Counted from the first letter of the stretch, positions 17,141-26,134 are shown. The stretch: 64,000 nucleotides of DNA from Nocardia mikamii NBRC 108933 (GCF_001613505.1 NZ_BDCM01000010.1:248001-312000), one strand, 5' to 3'. Numbers and translations: made by a program. The notes: generated by a model from the sequence alone, not told the origin.

Positions 17141-18211
17141 ATGAAACGCGTCACCCAGGAGTCGTTCGCCGCCGTGTCCGCCGCAGTCACCACCCCCCGT
17201 CGCCGTGCGACCGGCCTGGCACTCCTGGCCGGGGTGCTGCTGCTCGCCGTCGGCGCCGGACTCGCCGTCGGCGCGAAATCCCTGTCCCCGGCCGAGATCT
17301 GGCACGCCGTCTCCTGCCCGGGCGGCGTGCCGTTCACCTGCCCGGCGGACGGGCAGGCCGATCGGATCGTGCGCGAATTGCGGTTACCGCGAACGGTTCT
17401 CGCGCTGCTCACCGGCGCCGCACTCGGTATCGCCGGTGCGTTGATCCAGGGCTACACACGCAATCCGCTCGCCGATGCCGGATTACTGGGACTCAACGCG
17501 GGCGCGGCGTTCCTGGCCGCGCTCGGCATTCACCTGTTCGCGCTCACCCAGCCGAGCCAATACATCTGGTTCGCCTTCGCCGGGGCACTGGTGGCGGGTG
17601 TGGTGGTGTTCGGCGCCGCGGCGACCGGCGGCAGCCGATCCACCCCGTTGACGCTGGTCCTGGCCGGTGCGGCGGTCACCGCACTGTTGCAGGCGCTGAC
17701 CAATGCGGTGATCCTGCTCGATCCGGCCGCGCTGGATACCTACCGTTTCTGGGTCGTCGGCACCCCCGCCGGACACGAACCCGCGGTGGCAGCCCAGGTG
17801 ACGCCGTTCATCCTCGCCGGAGCGGTGCTGGCGATCCTGGCCGCGCCCGGGCTCAACGCGATCGGACTCGGCGAGGACGTCGCGCGCGGACTCGGGGTGA
17901 ACATCGCGCGCAACCGTGCGATCGGCCTCACCGCGGTGGTGCTGCTGACCGGCGCCGCGACGGCCGCGGTCGGCCCGATCGCCTTTCTCGGATTGGTCGT
18001 TCCGCACCTGGGCCGCATGATCACCGGCCCGGATCACCGCTGGCTGATTCCGTATTCGGCGCTGCTCGGCGCGATCGTGCTGCTGCTGGCCGATGTCGTC
18101 GGCCGGGTGATCGCACCGCCCGGGGAGTTGCAGGCCGGTATCGTGCTGGCCGCGATCGGCGCACCCTGTTTCATCGCCCTGGTGCGCCGGCGAAAGGTGG
18201 CCGAACTGTGA
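17141..18211 (+). CDS. Iron-siderophore ABC permease (FecCD family), first
   Basis: This inner-membrane permease of a type II siderophore/haem/B12-class importer has 356 residues. Many hydrophobic helices follow a short N-terminus. LPRTVLALLTGAALGIAGALIQGYTRNPLADAGLLGLNAGA is the FecCD hallmark region (seen across about residues 85-125). GEDVARGLGVN is the EAA-like coupling loop to the ATPase, and GPIAFLGLVVPHLGRMI follows. ATG at 17141 gives the usual start. It overlaps the second permease by four bases (GTGA). No binding-protein gene is linked. Iron regulation is expected from the upstream iron box. Confidence 0.92.
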   Translation: MKRVTQESFAAVSAAVTTPRRRATGLALLAGVLLLAVGAGLAVGAKSLSPAEIWHAVSCPGGVPFTCPADGQADRIVRELRLPRTVLALLTGAALGIAGALIQGYTRNPLADAGLLGLNAGAAFLAALGIHLFALTQPSQYIWFAFAGALVAGVVVFGAAATGGSRSTPLTLVLAGAAVTALLQALTNAVILLDPAALDTYRFWVVGTPAGHEPAVAAQVTPFILAGAVLAILAAPGLNAIGLGEDVARGLGVNIARNRAIGLTAVVLLTGAATAAVGPIAFLGLVVPHLGRMITGPDHRWLIPYSALLGAIVLLLADVVGRVIAPPGELQAGIVLAAIGAPCFIALVRRRKVAEL

Positions 18212-19491
18212 ACGCGCGCAGCGATATCCGCACCTCGGATACCGCGGGCACGGAATCGAATACCGGGGCGGGGACCACCGGAGCCGAACAGCGCGTGGAC
18301 GCCGGCACCGAGGCGGTGTCCGGCTTCGGCGGCGACGGCTCCCCCAGTGCTCCCGAGGCGACGTCCGGCTCCGTCGGCGATTCGAGGAGCGTTCCCGACG
18401 TGGGCCGATCCGGCGCGGAGCTGACCCGGGTCCGGCCGGCGGTGCGTATCGCCGGAATGTCGGCGGTCCTTCGTCTTTCGATGCTGCTGACGCTGCTGGC
18501 CCTCGCCGCGGCGATCGTGGCGCTGTTCGTGGTCGACATCTCCGTCGGCGACTATCACATCGCACTCGGGCGGGTGCTGGACGTGCTGACCGGCGGCGGG
18601 ACCCGCTCGCAGCGCTACGTCGTCATGGAATCGCGACTGCCGCGAGCGGTGACCGCACTGGTGGCCGGGGCGGCGCTCGGCATCGCGGGCGCGATCACCC
18701 AGTCGATCCTGCACAATCCACTCGCGAGTCCCGACGTCCTCGGCATCACCTCCGGGGCGAGCTTCGCCGCGGTGGCGGTCCTGGCCGGCGCGGGTGGCAC
18801 CGCCACCGGAATCGTCGCGTCGCTGGGTGTTCCGCTCGCGGCGCTGGCGGGCGGGCTCGCCACCGCCGCACTCATCGGCGTTCTGGCGCTGGGGCGCAAC
18901 AGCGGCGGCGACACCGGGCTGAGCGGAATGCGATTCATCCTCATCGGCATCGGGGTCAACGCGCTGCTGCTGGCCGGTATCAACTGGCTGGTCACGCGGG
19001 CGAGCCTCGACGACGCCACCCGGGCCCAACTGTGGCTCACCGGCTCGCTCAACGGCGCGGACTGGAATCGGACCGGGGCCGCGGCCGCCGGACTCGTCGT
19101 CGTGCTCGCCATCGCGGCGGGCTCGGCGCGCACCCTCGCCGCGCTGCGCTTCGGCTCCGACACCACCCGCGCGCTCGGTGTGCGCGTGCAGACCCAGCAG
19201 CTGGTGCTGATCGGCGCCGCGGTGGCGGCGGCCGCGCTGGCCACCGCGGCGGTCGGCCCGCTGGCCTTCGTCGGATTGGCCGCGCCGCAGATCGCGCGCC
19301 GGCTGCTGCGCACTCCCGGCGAGCCCGTGATCGGCTCGGCGCTGACCGGCGCGCTGATCGTGGTCGCCGCAGACGTCGCGGCCCGCACCGTCGTACCGGT
19401 CGATCTGCCGGTCGGCCTGGTCACCGCCGCGTTCGGCGGACCGTTCCTGCTGTTGCTGCTGATACGCGTGAACCGGAAGGCGACCTTGTGA
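18208..19491 (+). CDS. Iron-siderophore ABC permease (FecCD family), second, with long N-terminal tail
   Basis: This is the second half of the heterodimeric permease. The core from about residue 88 shows LPRAVTALVAGAALGIAGAI, DVLGITSGASFAAV, RALGVRVQTQQ (coupling loop) and GPLAFVGLAAPQIARRL. Before it is a hydrophilic tail of about 85 residues rich in Gly, Ser, Thr, Ala and acidic residues, with no recognisable domain. The GTG at 18208 overlaps the upstream stop. An internal ATG near 18457 could start a normal-length permease, so the tail may be over-read. The ATPase gene overlaps its stop in the same GTGA manner. Confidence 0.87.
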   Translation: MNARSDIRTSDTAGTESNTGAGTTGAEQRVDAGTEAVSGFGGDGSPSAPEATSGSVGDSRSVPDVGRSGAELTRVRPAVRIAGMSAVLRLSMLLTLLALAAAIVALFVVDISVGDYHIALGRVLDVLTGGGTRSQRYVVMESRLPRAVTALVAGAALGIAGAITQSILHNPLASPDVLGITSGASFAAVAVLAGAGGTATGIVASLGVPLAALAGGLATAALIGVLALGRNSGGDTGLSGMRFILIGIGVNALLLAGINWLVTRASLDDATRAQLWLTGSLNGADWNRTGAAAAGLVVVLAIAAGSARTLAALRFGSDTTRALGVRVQTQQLVLIGAAVAAAALATAAVGPLAFVGLAAPQIARRLLRTPGEPVIGSALTGALIVVAADVAARTVVPVDLPVGLVTAAFGGPFLLLLLIRVNRKATL

Positions 19492-20378
19492 GCACCCGAA
19501 CCCCGCACCGGAGCACCGGCCACGACGACACGCACCGCCTCGCCGCGGAGAACATCACCCTCGGCTACGGCGGCCGCGTCATCGTCGACGGTCTCAGCGT
19601 CGATATCGAGCCCGGCCTCATCACCACCGTGATCGGACCGAACGGCTGCGGTAAATCCACACTCCTGCGCGGGCTGGGCCGCCTGCTGCGGCCGAACGCG
19701 GGCCGAGTCCTGTTGGACGGCAAGGCGATCGCCACCATGAAAACGCGCGACGTCGCCCGCATCGTCGGCATGTTGCCGCAGACCCCGGTCGCGCCGGAAG
19801 GCCTGACCGTGGCCGACCTGGTCGCGCGCGGCCGCCATCCGCATCAGTCCTGGCTGCGCCAGTGGTCGGCCGACGACGAAACCGAGGTCGCGCACGCTCT
19901 CGCCCAGACCGGCGTGTCGGAGCTGGCCGACCGCACCCTCGACGAACTGTCCGGCGGGCAGCGCCAGCGGGCGTGGATTTCCATGGCGCTGGCCCAGGGC
20001 ACCGACATCCTGCTGCTCGACGAGCCCACCACCTACCTGGATCTGGCCCACTCGCTGGAGGTCCTCGACCTCGTCGACCGGCTGCACGACGATCTGGGCC
20101 GGACCGTGGTCATGGTGTTGCACGACCTGAATCTGGCCATCCGCTACAGCGACCGGCTGATCGTCATGCACGAGGGCCGCATCGTCGCCCAGGGCGCGCC
20201 GGGCGAGGTGATCGATACCGAACTGCTGCGCACCGTCTTCGGCCTGCGTGCCGAGGTGCACACCGATCCGGTGTCGGAGCGCCCGATGATCGTGCCGATC
20301 GGCGCGCGTCACGTCGTCGGCGCGGTCGGCGGACCCCGCGCGGCCGACGCGGGGACGAGTTCCCCGGCCGCGCTATGA
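19488..20378 (+). CDS. Siderophore ABC transporter ATP-binding protein (FecE/FepC type)
   Basis: This is the 296-residue ATPase of the importer. Walker A is GPNGCGKST near residues 49-57, the Q loop lies in MLPQTPVAPEGLTVADLVARGRHPHQ (the GRxPHQ signature of ferric-siderophore ATPases), the ABC signature is LSGGQRQRAW, Walker B is ILLLDEPTTYLDLAHSLEVL, and the H switch is MVLHDLN. It starts at GTG overlapping the permease stop by 4 bases, completing a permease-permease-ATPase operon. The last 30 residues (beyond MIVPIGARH) are a variable tail. Confidence 0.93.
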   Translation: MSTRTPHRSTGHDDTHRLAAENITLGYGGRVIVDGLSVDIEPGLITTVIGPNGCGKSTLLRGLGRLLRPNAGRVLLDGKAIATMKTRDVARIVGMLPQTPVAPEGLTVADLVARGRHPHQSWLRQWSADDETEVAHALAQTGVSELADRTLDELSGGQRQRAWISMALAQGTDILLLDEPTTYLDLAHSLEVLDLVDRLHDDLGRTVVMVLHDLNLAIRYSDRLIVMHEGRIVAQGAPGEVIDTELLRTVFGLRAEVHTDPVSERPMIVPIGARHVVGAVGGPRAADAGTSSPAAL

Positions 20379-20404
20379 AAAATCCCACACAGCTACCGAC
20401 CGGT

Positions 20405-20421
20405 TACGACGAACCGTAGTA
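20405..20421. promoter_or_regulatory. Candidate BlaI operator
   Basis: TACGAC-GAACC-GTAGTA is a 17-base inverted repeat with one mismatch, located 35 bases before the blaI-like start. BlaI/MecI repressors bind TACA/TGTA-type dyads, and mycobacterial sites contain TAC/GTA half-sites, so autoregulation is inferred. Confidence 0.5.
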
Positions 20422-20455
20422 CGCATTTGTGTCGTTGCCTCCGTAAGCTGGAGGG

Positions 20456-20893
20456 ATGGCAGGTCTTGGTGAACTCGAGAAAGCGGTCATGGACCAGTTG
20501 TGGTCGGCCGATGAACCGCAGACGGTACGGCAGGTCCACGAAGCCCTCGCCGCGCGCCGGGAGCTCGCGTACACCACGGTGATGACGGTGCTACAGCGGC
20601 TGGCGAAGAAGAATCTGGTCGTGCAGCAGCGCGACGACCGGGCACATCGATACGCGCCCGTGCACACGCGCGACGAACTCGTGGCCAGTCTGATGGTCGA
20701 CGCGCTGCAGCAGGCCGACGAAGTCGGCTCCCGCCGCGCCGCGCTCGTGCACTTCGTCGAACAGGTCGGAAAGGACGAGGCTGCCGCACTCCGGGATGCA
20801 CTCGCTAAGCTCGAAGCAACCGAGACCGCGCGCAACCCGTCCGAGGACGAGAACACCGCGTCCGACGACAACGGAGTCGCCCCGCCGCAGTAG
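20456..20893 (+). CDS. blaI: BlaI/MecI-family transcriptional regulator
   Basis: The 145-residue product has a winged helix reading LGELEKAVMDQLW then YTTVMTVLQRLAKKNLVVQQRDDRAHRY, the BlaI/MecI/CopY signature. Residues 70-115 form the dimerisation helices and the Glu/Asp-rich end is probably disordered. In the family a membrane protease of the M56 type triggers cleavage of the repressor when beta-lactam is sensed, and an M56 gene follows directly. The pair corresponds to Rv1846c/Rv1845c of M. tuberculosis. No beta-lactamase gene is adjacent. A GGAG lies 4 bases before the start. Confidence 0.9.
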   Translation: MAGLGELEKAVMDQLWSADEPQTVRQVHEALAARRELAYTTVMTVLQRLAKKNLVVQQRDDRAHRYAPVHTRDELVASLMVDALQQADEVGSRRAALVHFVEQVGKDEAAALRDALAKLEATETARNPSEDENTASDDNGVAPPQ

Positions 20894-20956
20894 CTGCGTG
20901 GTGCTCTCCGGCGCCGCGATCTCGGGCCCCTGGCCCCACAACGCAGTGAGCTGAGT

Positions 20957-21934
20957 ATGAACGCAACCGCGCCGGTCTTCGCCGGTCTCGCCTTGCTTCT
21001 CGCGGGACCGGTCCCGGCTCTGCTCAGCCGAGCCACCTGGCCGTACCGGACACCCCGCGCGGCGCTGGTGTTGTGGCAGGCGGTCGCGCTGGCGGCGGTG
21101 CTGTCGGCGTTCGGATCCGGGCTGGCCATCGCCAGCCTGCTGCTCGTCCCGGGACCCGACGGCCGCCCGACCACCTCCCCGACCAAGGAGATCGACGCGC
21201 TCGGTCTGGGACTCTGGCTGATCTACGTCGTCGTCTTCGCGCTGACCCTGCTGGTCGGCGCGCGCCTGATCTACGCCGCGATCCGGGTCGGCGTGCACAC
21301 CCGCCGCCGCCGCGCCCGGCACCGGATGCTGGTCGATCTCCTCGACCAGGGGGGCGACCCGACCCACGGCGACCTGATCGCGACCTCACCGCTGGCCGGT
21401 ACCCGGGCCGCGGATATCCGCGTCCTCGCCGCCGCCGAACCCATCGCCTACTGCCTGCCCGGTCTGCGCCAGCGCGTGGTGCTGAGCCAGGGAACGTTCG
21501 CGAATCTGTCGAAATCCGAGCTGACCGCGATCGTGAGCCACGAGCGTTCGCATCTGCGCGCGCGCCACGACCTGGTGCTGGAGGCGTTCACCGCCGCGCA
21601 CGAGGCGTTCCCGCGGGTGGTGCGCAGCAAATCCGCGCTGGATTCGGTGAAACTGCTGATCGAACTGCTCGCCGACGATTCCGCCGTCAAGGTCACCGGC
21701 CCGACCCCGCTGGCCCGCGCCCTGGTGACCTGCTCGAATTCCACCGCCCCGCAGGGAGCGATGGCCGCCGGCGGGCCCACGACACTCATCCGGATCCAAC
21801 GCCTGACCGGTCCGCTCGGCGATCTGCGTATCGCGACCGCGGCCTATGTGACGGCCGCCGCGATCCTGGTGGTTCCGACCCTCGCGGTGGCGATTCCGTG
21901 GCTGGTCGAATTGAACCGGTTGCTGAGTGCCTGA
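20957..21934 (+). CDS. M56-family membrane metallopeptidase (BlaR1-like)
   Basis: This 325-residue integral membrane protease has hydrophobic segments at about residues 5-25, 35-58, 77-100 and at the C-terminus (295-318). The zinc motif is HERSH (HExxH) near residue 195, within LTAIVSHERSHLRARHDL. It lacks the extracellular penicillin-sensor domain of true BlaR1, as do the mycobacterial homologues. It pairs with the BlaI-type repressor upstream (63-base gap). The downstream helicase gene starts inside its last codons, which suggests one transcript. Confidence 0.88.
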   Translation: MNATAPVFAGLALLLAGPVPALLSRATWPYRTPRAALVLWQAVALAAVLSAFGSGLAIASLLLVPGPDGRPTTSPTKEIDALGLGLWLIYVVVFALTLLVGARLIYAAIRVGVHTRRRRARHRMLVDLLDQGGDPTHGDLIATSPLAGTRAADIRVLAAAEPIAYCLPGLRQRVVLSQGTFANLSKSELTAIVSHERSHLRARHDLVLEAFTAAHEAFPRVVRSKSALDSVKLLIELLADDSAVKVTGPTPLARALVTCSNSTAPQGAMAAGGPTTLIRIQRLTGPLGDLRIATAAYVTAAAILVVPTLAVAIPWLVELNRLLSA

Positions 21935-23645
21935 GCGACGGCGTGCACCGGGAGCTCGCGGCCGGCAGCCGGCCGAGCGCGGCGACAAGCCCTTCGGACG
22001 CGGCGGGCATCGGGGCGCGCGATCCTCGCAAGGTTCCGGGCGGACCGCGGGCGGCCGAGCGCCGGACGAGCGCAAGGAACGATCGGATCGCACGCCGGGC
22101 GCCGGAGACCGGGCGCCGAAGGACGGTCGCCGAGCCGGGCGCGATACCGGACTGCCGACCTCATCGCCCAGCAGCGAAGCTTCTCGCGGTCCGGCCGCAA
22201 TCGCAGGGCCCGGATTCGCGGAACTCGGCCTGCCGGTCGAACTGGTCCAGGCGTTGCGGCGCGAACGTCTCGAGACCGCATTCCCCATTCAGGCCGCGGC
22301 GATCCCGGATGTGCTCGCCGGTCGCGATGTGCTGGGACGCGCGGCCACCGGTTCCGGCAAGACACTCGCCTTCGGCCTGCCGATGCTGGTCCGGCTACGG
22401 CGCGGGGCGTCCCCACCCCGCCGTCCTCGGGCGCTCGTACTCGCCCCGACCCGCGAGCTGGCCGCGCAGATCGAGGCCGCCCTCGACGAGGTGGCGCTGT
22501 CGCTGGGCCTGCGAGTAGCCACCGCCGTCGGCGGCGTACCAATCAAACGGCAAGCCGATCGCCTGGCCCGCGGCGTGGACCTGCTGGTCGCGACCCCCGG
22601 CCGGCTCACCGACCTCATCGACCAGGACAAGGTCGGCCTGGACGCGGTCCGCGTGGTCGCGGTCGACGAGGCCGACCACATGGCCGAACTGGGCTTCATC
22701 GACCAGATCCGAGCGATCCTCGACCGCCTCCCTGCCGACACCCAGCACCTGCTCTTCTCCGCGACCCTGGACGCCGCCGTCGACACGCTGGTCCACACCT
22801 ACCTGAACGACCCGGTCCATCACGACGTCACGAGCAGCGCCGAACCGCGACCCGAGTCGACCGATGCGGTGAGGGCGCCAGAGACCGCCGTCGCTCCGGC
22901 TGCCATGGCGGACGGGGTGTCCGCGGCTCACACAGCCGCTGAACCCACTCCTGCCGACGGGGTGGGTAGGGCGCCCACCGGAAATGATCTCGGCAGGCTT
23001 TCACCTTCCGGCACAGCGAAGCTCGCCCACTACCTGCTCCAGGTGCGCGCGTCAGACAAGCGGTCGGTGGTCGCGGAGATCGCGGCCCGAGACGGGCGCA
23101 CGCTGCTGTTCGTGCGCACCCAGTACGGTGCGGACAAACTCGCGCGGCGGCTGCGGGAAGCGGGCGTCGGCGCCGTCGCGCTGCACGGCGGCCTGAGCCA
23201 AGCGCAGCGCACGCGCACCTTGGCGGCGTTCTCCTCCGGAGGGGCACCGGTCCTGGTCGCCACCGATGTGGCCGCGCGCGGCATTCACGTCGACGACGTC
23301 ACGCTGGTGGTCCACGTCGATCCCGCCGCAGACGCGAAGGACTATCTGCACCGCTCCGGCCGCACGGGCCGCGCGGGCGCGAGCGGCACCGTGGTCACGA
23401 TCGGCACCGAGGCGGGCACGGACACCCTGCTCCATGATGCCGCGGTGGTGTTCGAGCACCTGCGTGTACGACCCGGCGACGCTCGGCTCGCCGCCTTGAC
23501 CGGGGCTCGCACACCGACCGGACGCCCGGTCCCGGATCCGGCCGCCGCCCCGCCTCGGCCGGTTGACACGCAAGAAGTCGATACGTCCGGAAGGCCCCGG
23601 CGAAACGTGCGGCCGCCAGGCTCCCGCAGGCGCCGCGCCAACTGA
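21927..23645 (+). CDS. DEAD-box ATP-dependent RNA helicase
   Basis: This helicase has 572 residues. A basic disordered N-tail (about 1-90) precedes the Q motif (ELGLPVELVQALRR, AFPIQ), Walker A ATGSGKT, PTRELAAQIE, TPGRL, DEADH, SAT, then the second RecA domain with HRSGRTGRAG. Between the two RecA domains is an extra segment of about 60 residues rich in Ala, Pro and Glu. Such helicases act in RNA unwinding, ribosome assembly and cold adaptation. It begins at a GTG overlapping the M56 stop by 8 bases, so it is translationally coupled to a BlaI/M56 pair, an unusual neighbour. Confidence 0.92.
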   Translation: MPERRRAPGARGRQPAERGDKPFGRGGHRGARSSQGSGRTAGGRAPDERKERSDRTPGAGDRAPKDGRRAGRDTGLPTSSPSSEASRGPAAIAGPGFAELGLPVELVQALRRERLETAFPIQAAAIPDVLAGRDVLGRAATGSGKTLAFGLPMLVRLRRGASPPRRPRALVLAPTRELAAQIEAALDEVALSLGLRVATAVGGVPIKRQADRLARGVDLLVATPGRLTDLIDQDKVGLDAVRVVAVDEADHMAELGFIDQIRAILDRLPADTQHLLFSATLDAAVDTLVHTYLNDPVHHDVTSSAEPRPESTDAVRAPETAVAPAAMADGVSAAHTAAEPTPADGVGRAPTGNDLGRLSPSGTAKLAHYLLQVRASDKRSVVAEIAARDGRTLLFVRTQYGADKLARRLREAGVGAVALHGGLSQAQRTRTLAAFSSGGAPVLVATDVAARGIHVDDVTLVVHVDPAADAKDYLHRSGRTGRAGASGTVVTIGTEAGTDTLLHDAAVVFEHLRVRPGDARLAALTGARTPTGRPVPDPAAAPPRPVDTQEVDTSGRPRRNVRPPGSRRRRAN

Positions 23646-23714
23646 ATCATCCCCCGGGACAACCGAATCCCGCCGGCGCGGCGGCGTGCGAGCCGACCAC
23701 CGCCACTGTCCCCG

Positions 23715-24569
23715 TCAGTCCTCCGGAATGGCCGCCACCACAGGGGATTTCACCGCATCGGTGTGCGAGCCGTCCTTCAGGTCCACTCCGGATCGTCCCA
23801 ATGCGCGCGCACCCGCCACCAGACCCGCGACCACCGCGGCGGCCTGCCGATACCCCAGTCCCTCGGGCGGGTGGATATTCGACACGCAATTGCGTTCGGC
23901 GTCGGTGCGGCCGGGACGGGGACGGTGGGTCAGGTAGATGCCGAGGCTGTCGGCCACCGACAGGCCGGGGCGTTCGCCGATCAGCATCAGCACGGTGCGC
24001 ACGCCGAGAGCCGCACCGAGAGGGTCGCCGATCGCCACCCGCGCCTGGGTCGCGATCACCGGTGGTGCCAGCGAGTAGTGCGGGGCGAGTTCGTCGACCA
24101 GGGCGGCGAGCAGGTTCGGCCCGTGTGTCGCGAGCGCACGGGGCGACAGACCGTCGGCCAGCACGAAGCCCACATCGAAACCGTTGGGCGAGTAGACCTT
24201 TCGTATCGCGGAAGTATCCTCGGGTTCTCGCCCGAGATCGGGACGGCGCAGGTATTCGGCGCGGTCTCGCGCCCGGCTGCGCACCCGGATCGGCGTCCCG
24301 ATGTCCAGCGCGGCGACACGTTCGCACAACGCGTCCACATCCACGGCTGTGTGCACGGCGTCGCGCGCCGCCGCATGCGCGGCCCGGAATTCCAGTACCC
24401 GTGCGGTGGGCAGTGCGTCACCGGTCCGGCCGAGCCCGATCCGCGCCTGCGTCGTCGCGCGCAATTCCCGCCAGAACAACTCGCTGTCCGCGCCACCTCG
24501 ACCGGTATCGCGCGGCCGCCCGACTCCGGCCGTGCCCGTTTCGCCCGCGTCACCGCGCCCCACGCTCAT
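23715..24569 (-). CDS. eutC: Ethanolamine ammonia-lyase small subunit EutC
   Basis: EutC is the light chain of the adenosylcobalamin-dependent lyase that converts ethanolamine to acetaldehyde and ammonia. The 284-residue protein contains LLIGERPGLS-type sequence (here MLIGERPGLSVADSLGIYL), GADVGFVLADGLS-like sequence (FDVGFVLADGLSPRA), and a C-terminal SNIHPPEG segment, all family marks. The first 30 residues are Gly-rich. The ATG at 24569 overlaps the eutB stop (ATGA). Adjacent genes do not include eutA reactivase, permease or shell proteins. Confidence 0.93.
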   Translation of the reverse strand: MSVGRGDAGETGTAGVGRPRDTGRGGADSELFWRELRATTQARIGLGRTGDALPTARVLEFRAAHAAARDAVHTAVDVDALCERVAALDIGTPIRVRSRARDRAEYLRRPDLGREPEDTSAIRKVYSPNGFDVGFVLADGLSPRALATHGPNLLAALVDELAPHYSLAPPVIATQARVAIGDPLGAALGVRTVLMLIGERPGLSVADSLGIYLTHRPRPGRTDAERNCVSNIHPPEGLGYRQAAAVVAGLVAGARALGRSGVDLKDGSHTDAVKSPVVAAIPED

Positions 24570-25987
24570 CGGGGCCCCGCCAGTTCCCGCAGCGGTGAGG
24601 TCAGCGGTTCCACCGCGGCGATACCGCCCGCCGCGTCCAGCATTCCCAGCCCCGCCAGCCATTGCTCGAACTCCGGGGCGGGTGCGAGTCCCAGTAGTCG
24701 GCGCACGTACAGCGCGTCGTGGAAGCTCAGGCTCTGGTACCCGAGCATCACGTCGTCGGCCCCGGGCACCGCGATCACGAACGCGACGCCGGCCGCGCCC
24801 AGCAGCGTGAGCAGGGTGTCCATATCGTCCTGGTCGGCTTCGGCGTGGTTGGTGTAGCAGACGTCGACGCCCATCGGCAGGCCGAGCAGTTTGCCGCAGA
24901 AATGATCTTCGAGCCCGGCCCGCACGATCTGTTTGCCGTCGTACAGATATTCCGGGCCGATGAACCCGACGACCGTGTTGACCAGTAGCGGTTCCAGTTC
25001 CCGCGCGACGGCGTATGCCCGCGCCTCGAGTGTCTGCTGATCGACGGGTCTGCCGCCGGTACCGAGATGCGCGCCCGCCGACAAGGCCGAGCCTTGCCCG
25101 GTTTCCAGGTACATCACGTTGTCGCCGACGGTTCCGCGACCCAACGACCGTCCGGCGGCGTCGGCCTCGCGCAGCAGCGACAGATTCACTCCGAAACTCG
25201 CATTCGCCGCCTCGGTGCCCGCGACCGACTGAAAGACCAGATCCACCGGCGCTCCCGCCTCGATCAGGCCGAGCGTGGTGGTCACATGGGCGAGCACGCA
25301 GGACTGGACCGGGATGTCGAACCGGGTCCGCACCTCGTCGAGCAGCGTCAGCAGCTCGGCGGCGGCTCGCGGCGAGTCGGTGGCCGGATTCACGCCGATC
25401 ACCGCATCCCCACAGCCGAGCAGCAATCCGTCGAGTACCGCCGCGGCGATTCCGCGCGGATCGTCGGTGGGGTGATTGGGCTGCAACCGGGTGGCCAGCC
25501 GCCCCGGCAGTCCGATGGTGGTGCGGAAACCGGATCGCACCTCGGCGGCCCGCGCGACCGCGATCAGATCCTGATTGCGCATCAGTTTGCTCACCGCCGC
25601 CACCATCTCTGGCGTCAATCCCGCTGCCACGGAACGCAATACCGCCGCCGGCGGATCCGGCTTCGATCCGGCGGCCACCGCGAGCAGCCAGTCCCGCAGC
25701 CCGCCGACGGACAGCTGCGCGATCGGCGCGAAGGCGGCGCGATCATGGTTGTCGAGAATCAACCGGGTGACCTCGTCGGTCTCGTACGGCACCACCGGCT
25801 CGTTCAGGAATTCACGCAGCGGCACCTCGGCCAGCGCCCATTGCGCCGCCGCGCGCTCCGCGTCCGAACCCGCCGCGCACCCGGCCAGTTCGTCGCCGCT
25901 GCGCAGCGGTGTCGCCTTCGCCAGCAGGTCGACCAGCCCGTCGAAGGCGTAGGTCCGGCCGTGGAGGGTCTGCTGATACCGCGTCAT
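24566..25987 (-). CDS. eutB: Ethanolamine ammonia-lyase large subunit EutB
   Basis: EutB is the 473-residue heavy chain, a TIM barrel that binds ethanolamine and, with EutC, adenosylcobalamin. It begins RYQQTLHGRTYAFDGLVDLLAKATPLRSGDEL, as family members do (residues 3-34). Other marks are DSPRAAAELLTLLDEVR, GQGSALSAGAHLG, TVVGFIGPEYLYDG and MGVDVCYTNHAEADQDDMD. It gives the cell nitrogen and carbon from phosphatidylethanolamine breakdown. It forms a two-gene operon with eutC. Confidence 0.95.
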   Translation of the reverse strand: MTRYQQTLHGRTYAFDGLVDLLAKATPLRSGDELAGCAAGSDAERAAAQWALAEVPLREFLNEPVVPYETDEVTRLILDNHDRAAFAPIAQLSVGGLRDWLLAVAAGSKPDPPAAVLRSVAAGLTPEMVAAVSKLMRNQDLIAVARAAEVRSGFRTTIGLPGRLATRLQPNHPTDDPRGIAAAVLDGLLLGCGDAVIGVNPATDSPRAAAELLTLLDEVRTRFDIPVQSCVLAHVTTTLGLIEAGAPVDLVFQSVAGTEAANASFGVNLSLLREADAAGRSLGRGTVGDNVMYLETGQGSALSAGAHLGTGGRPVDQQTLEARAYAVARELEPLLVNTVVGFIGPEYLYDGKQIVRAGLEDHFCGKLLGLPMGVDVCYTNHAEADQDDMDTLLTLLGAAGVAFVIAVPGADDVMLGYQSLSFHDALYVRRLLGLAPAPEFEQWLAGLGMLDAAGGIAAVEPLTSPLRELAGPR

Positions 25988-26134
25988 CGGGTCTCCTCCG
26001 GATACGCGCGTCCTGGTCCACCCTCACCGCCGGTGGTGGCTGCCAGCGTACCGCCGCGCCCGCACCCTGCGATGTCCGTTATGTCCCAACACGTTACGAT
26101 CGGGTAAGCACTCCGACGCTACGGGGAGGCACGC

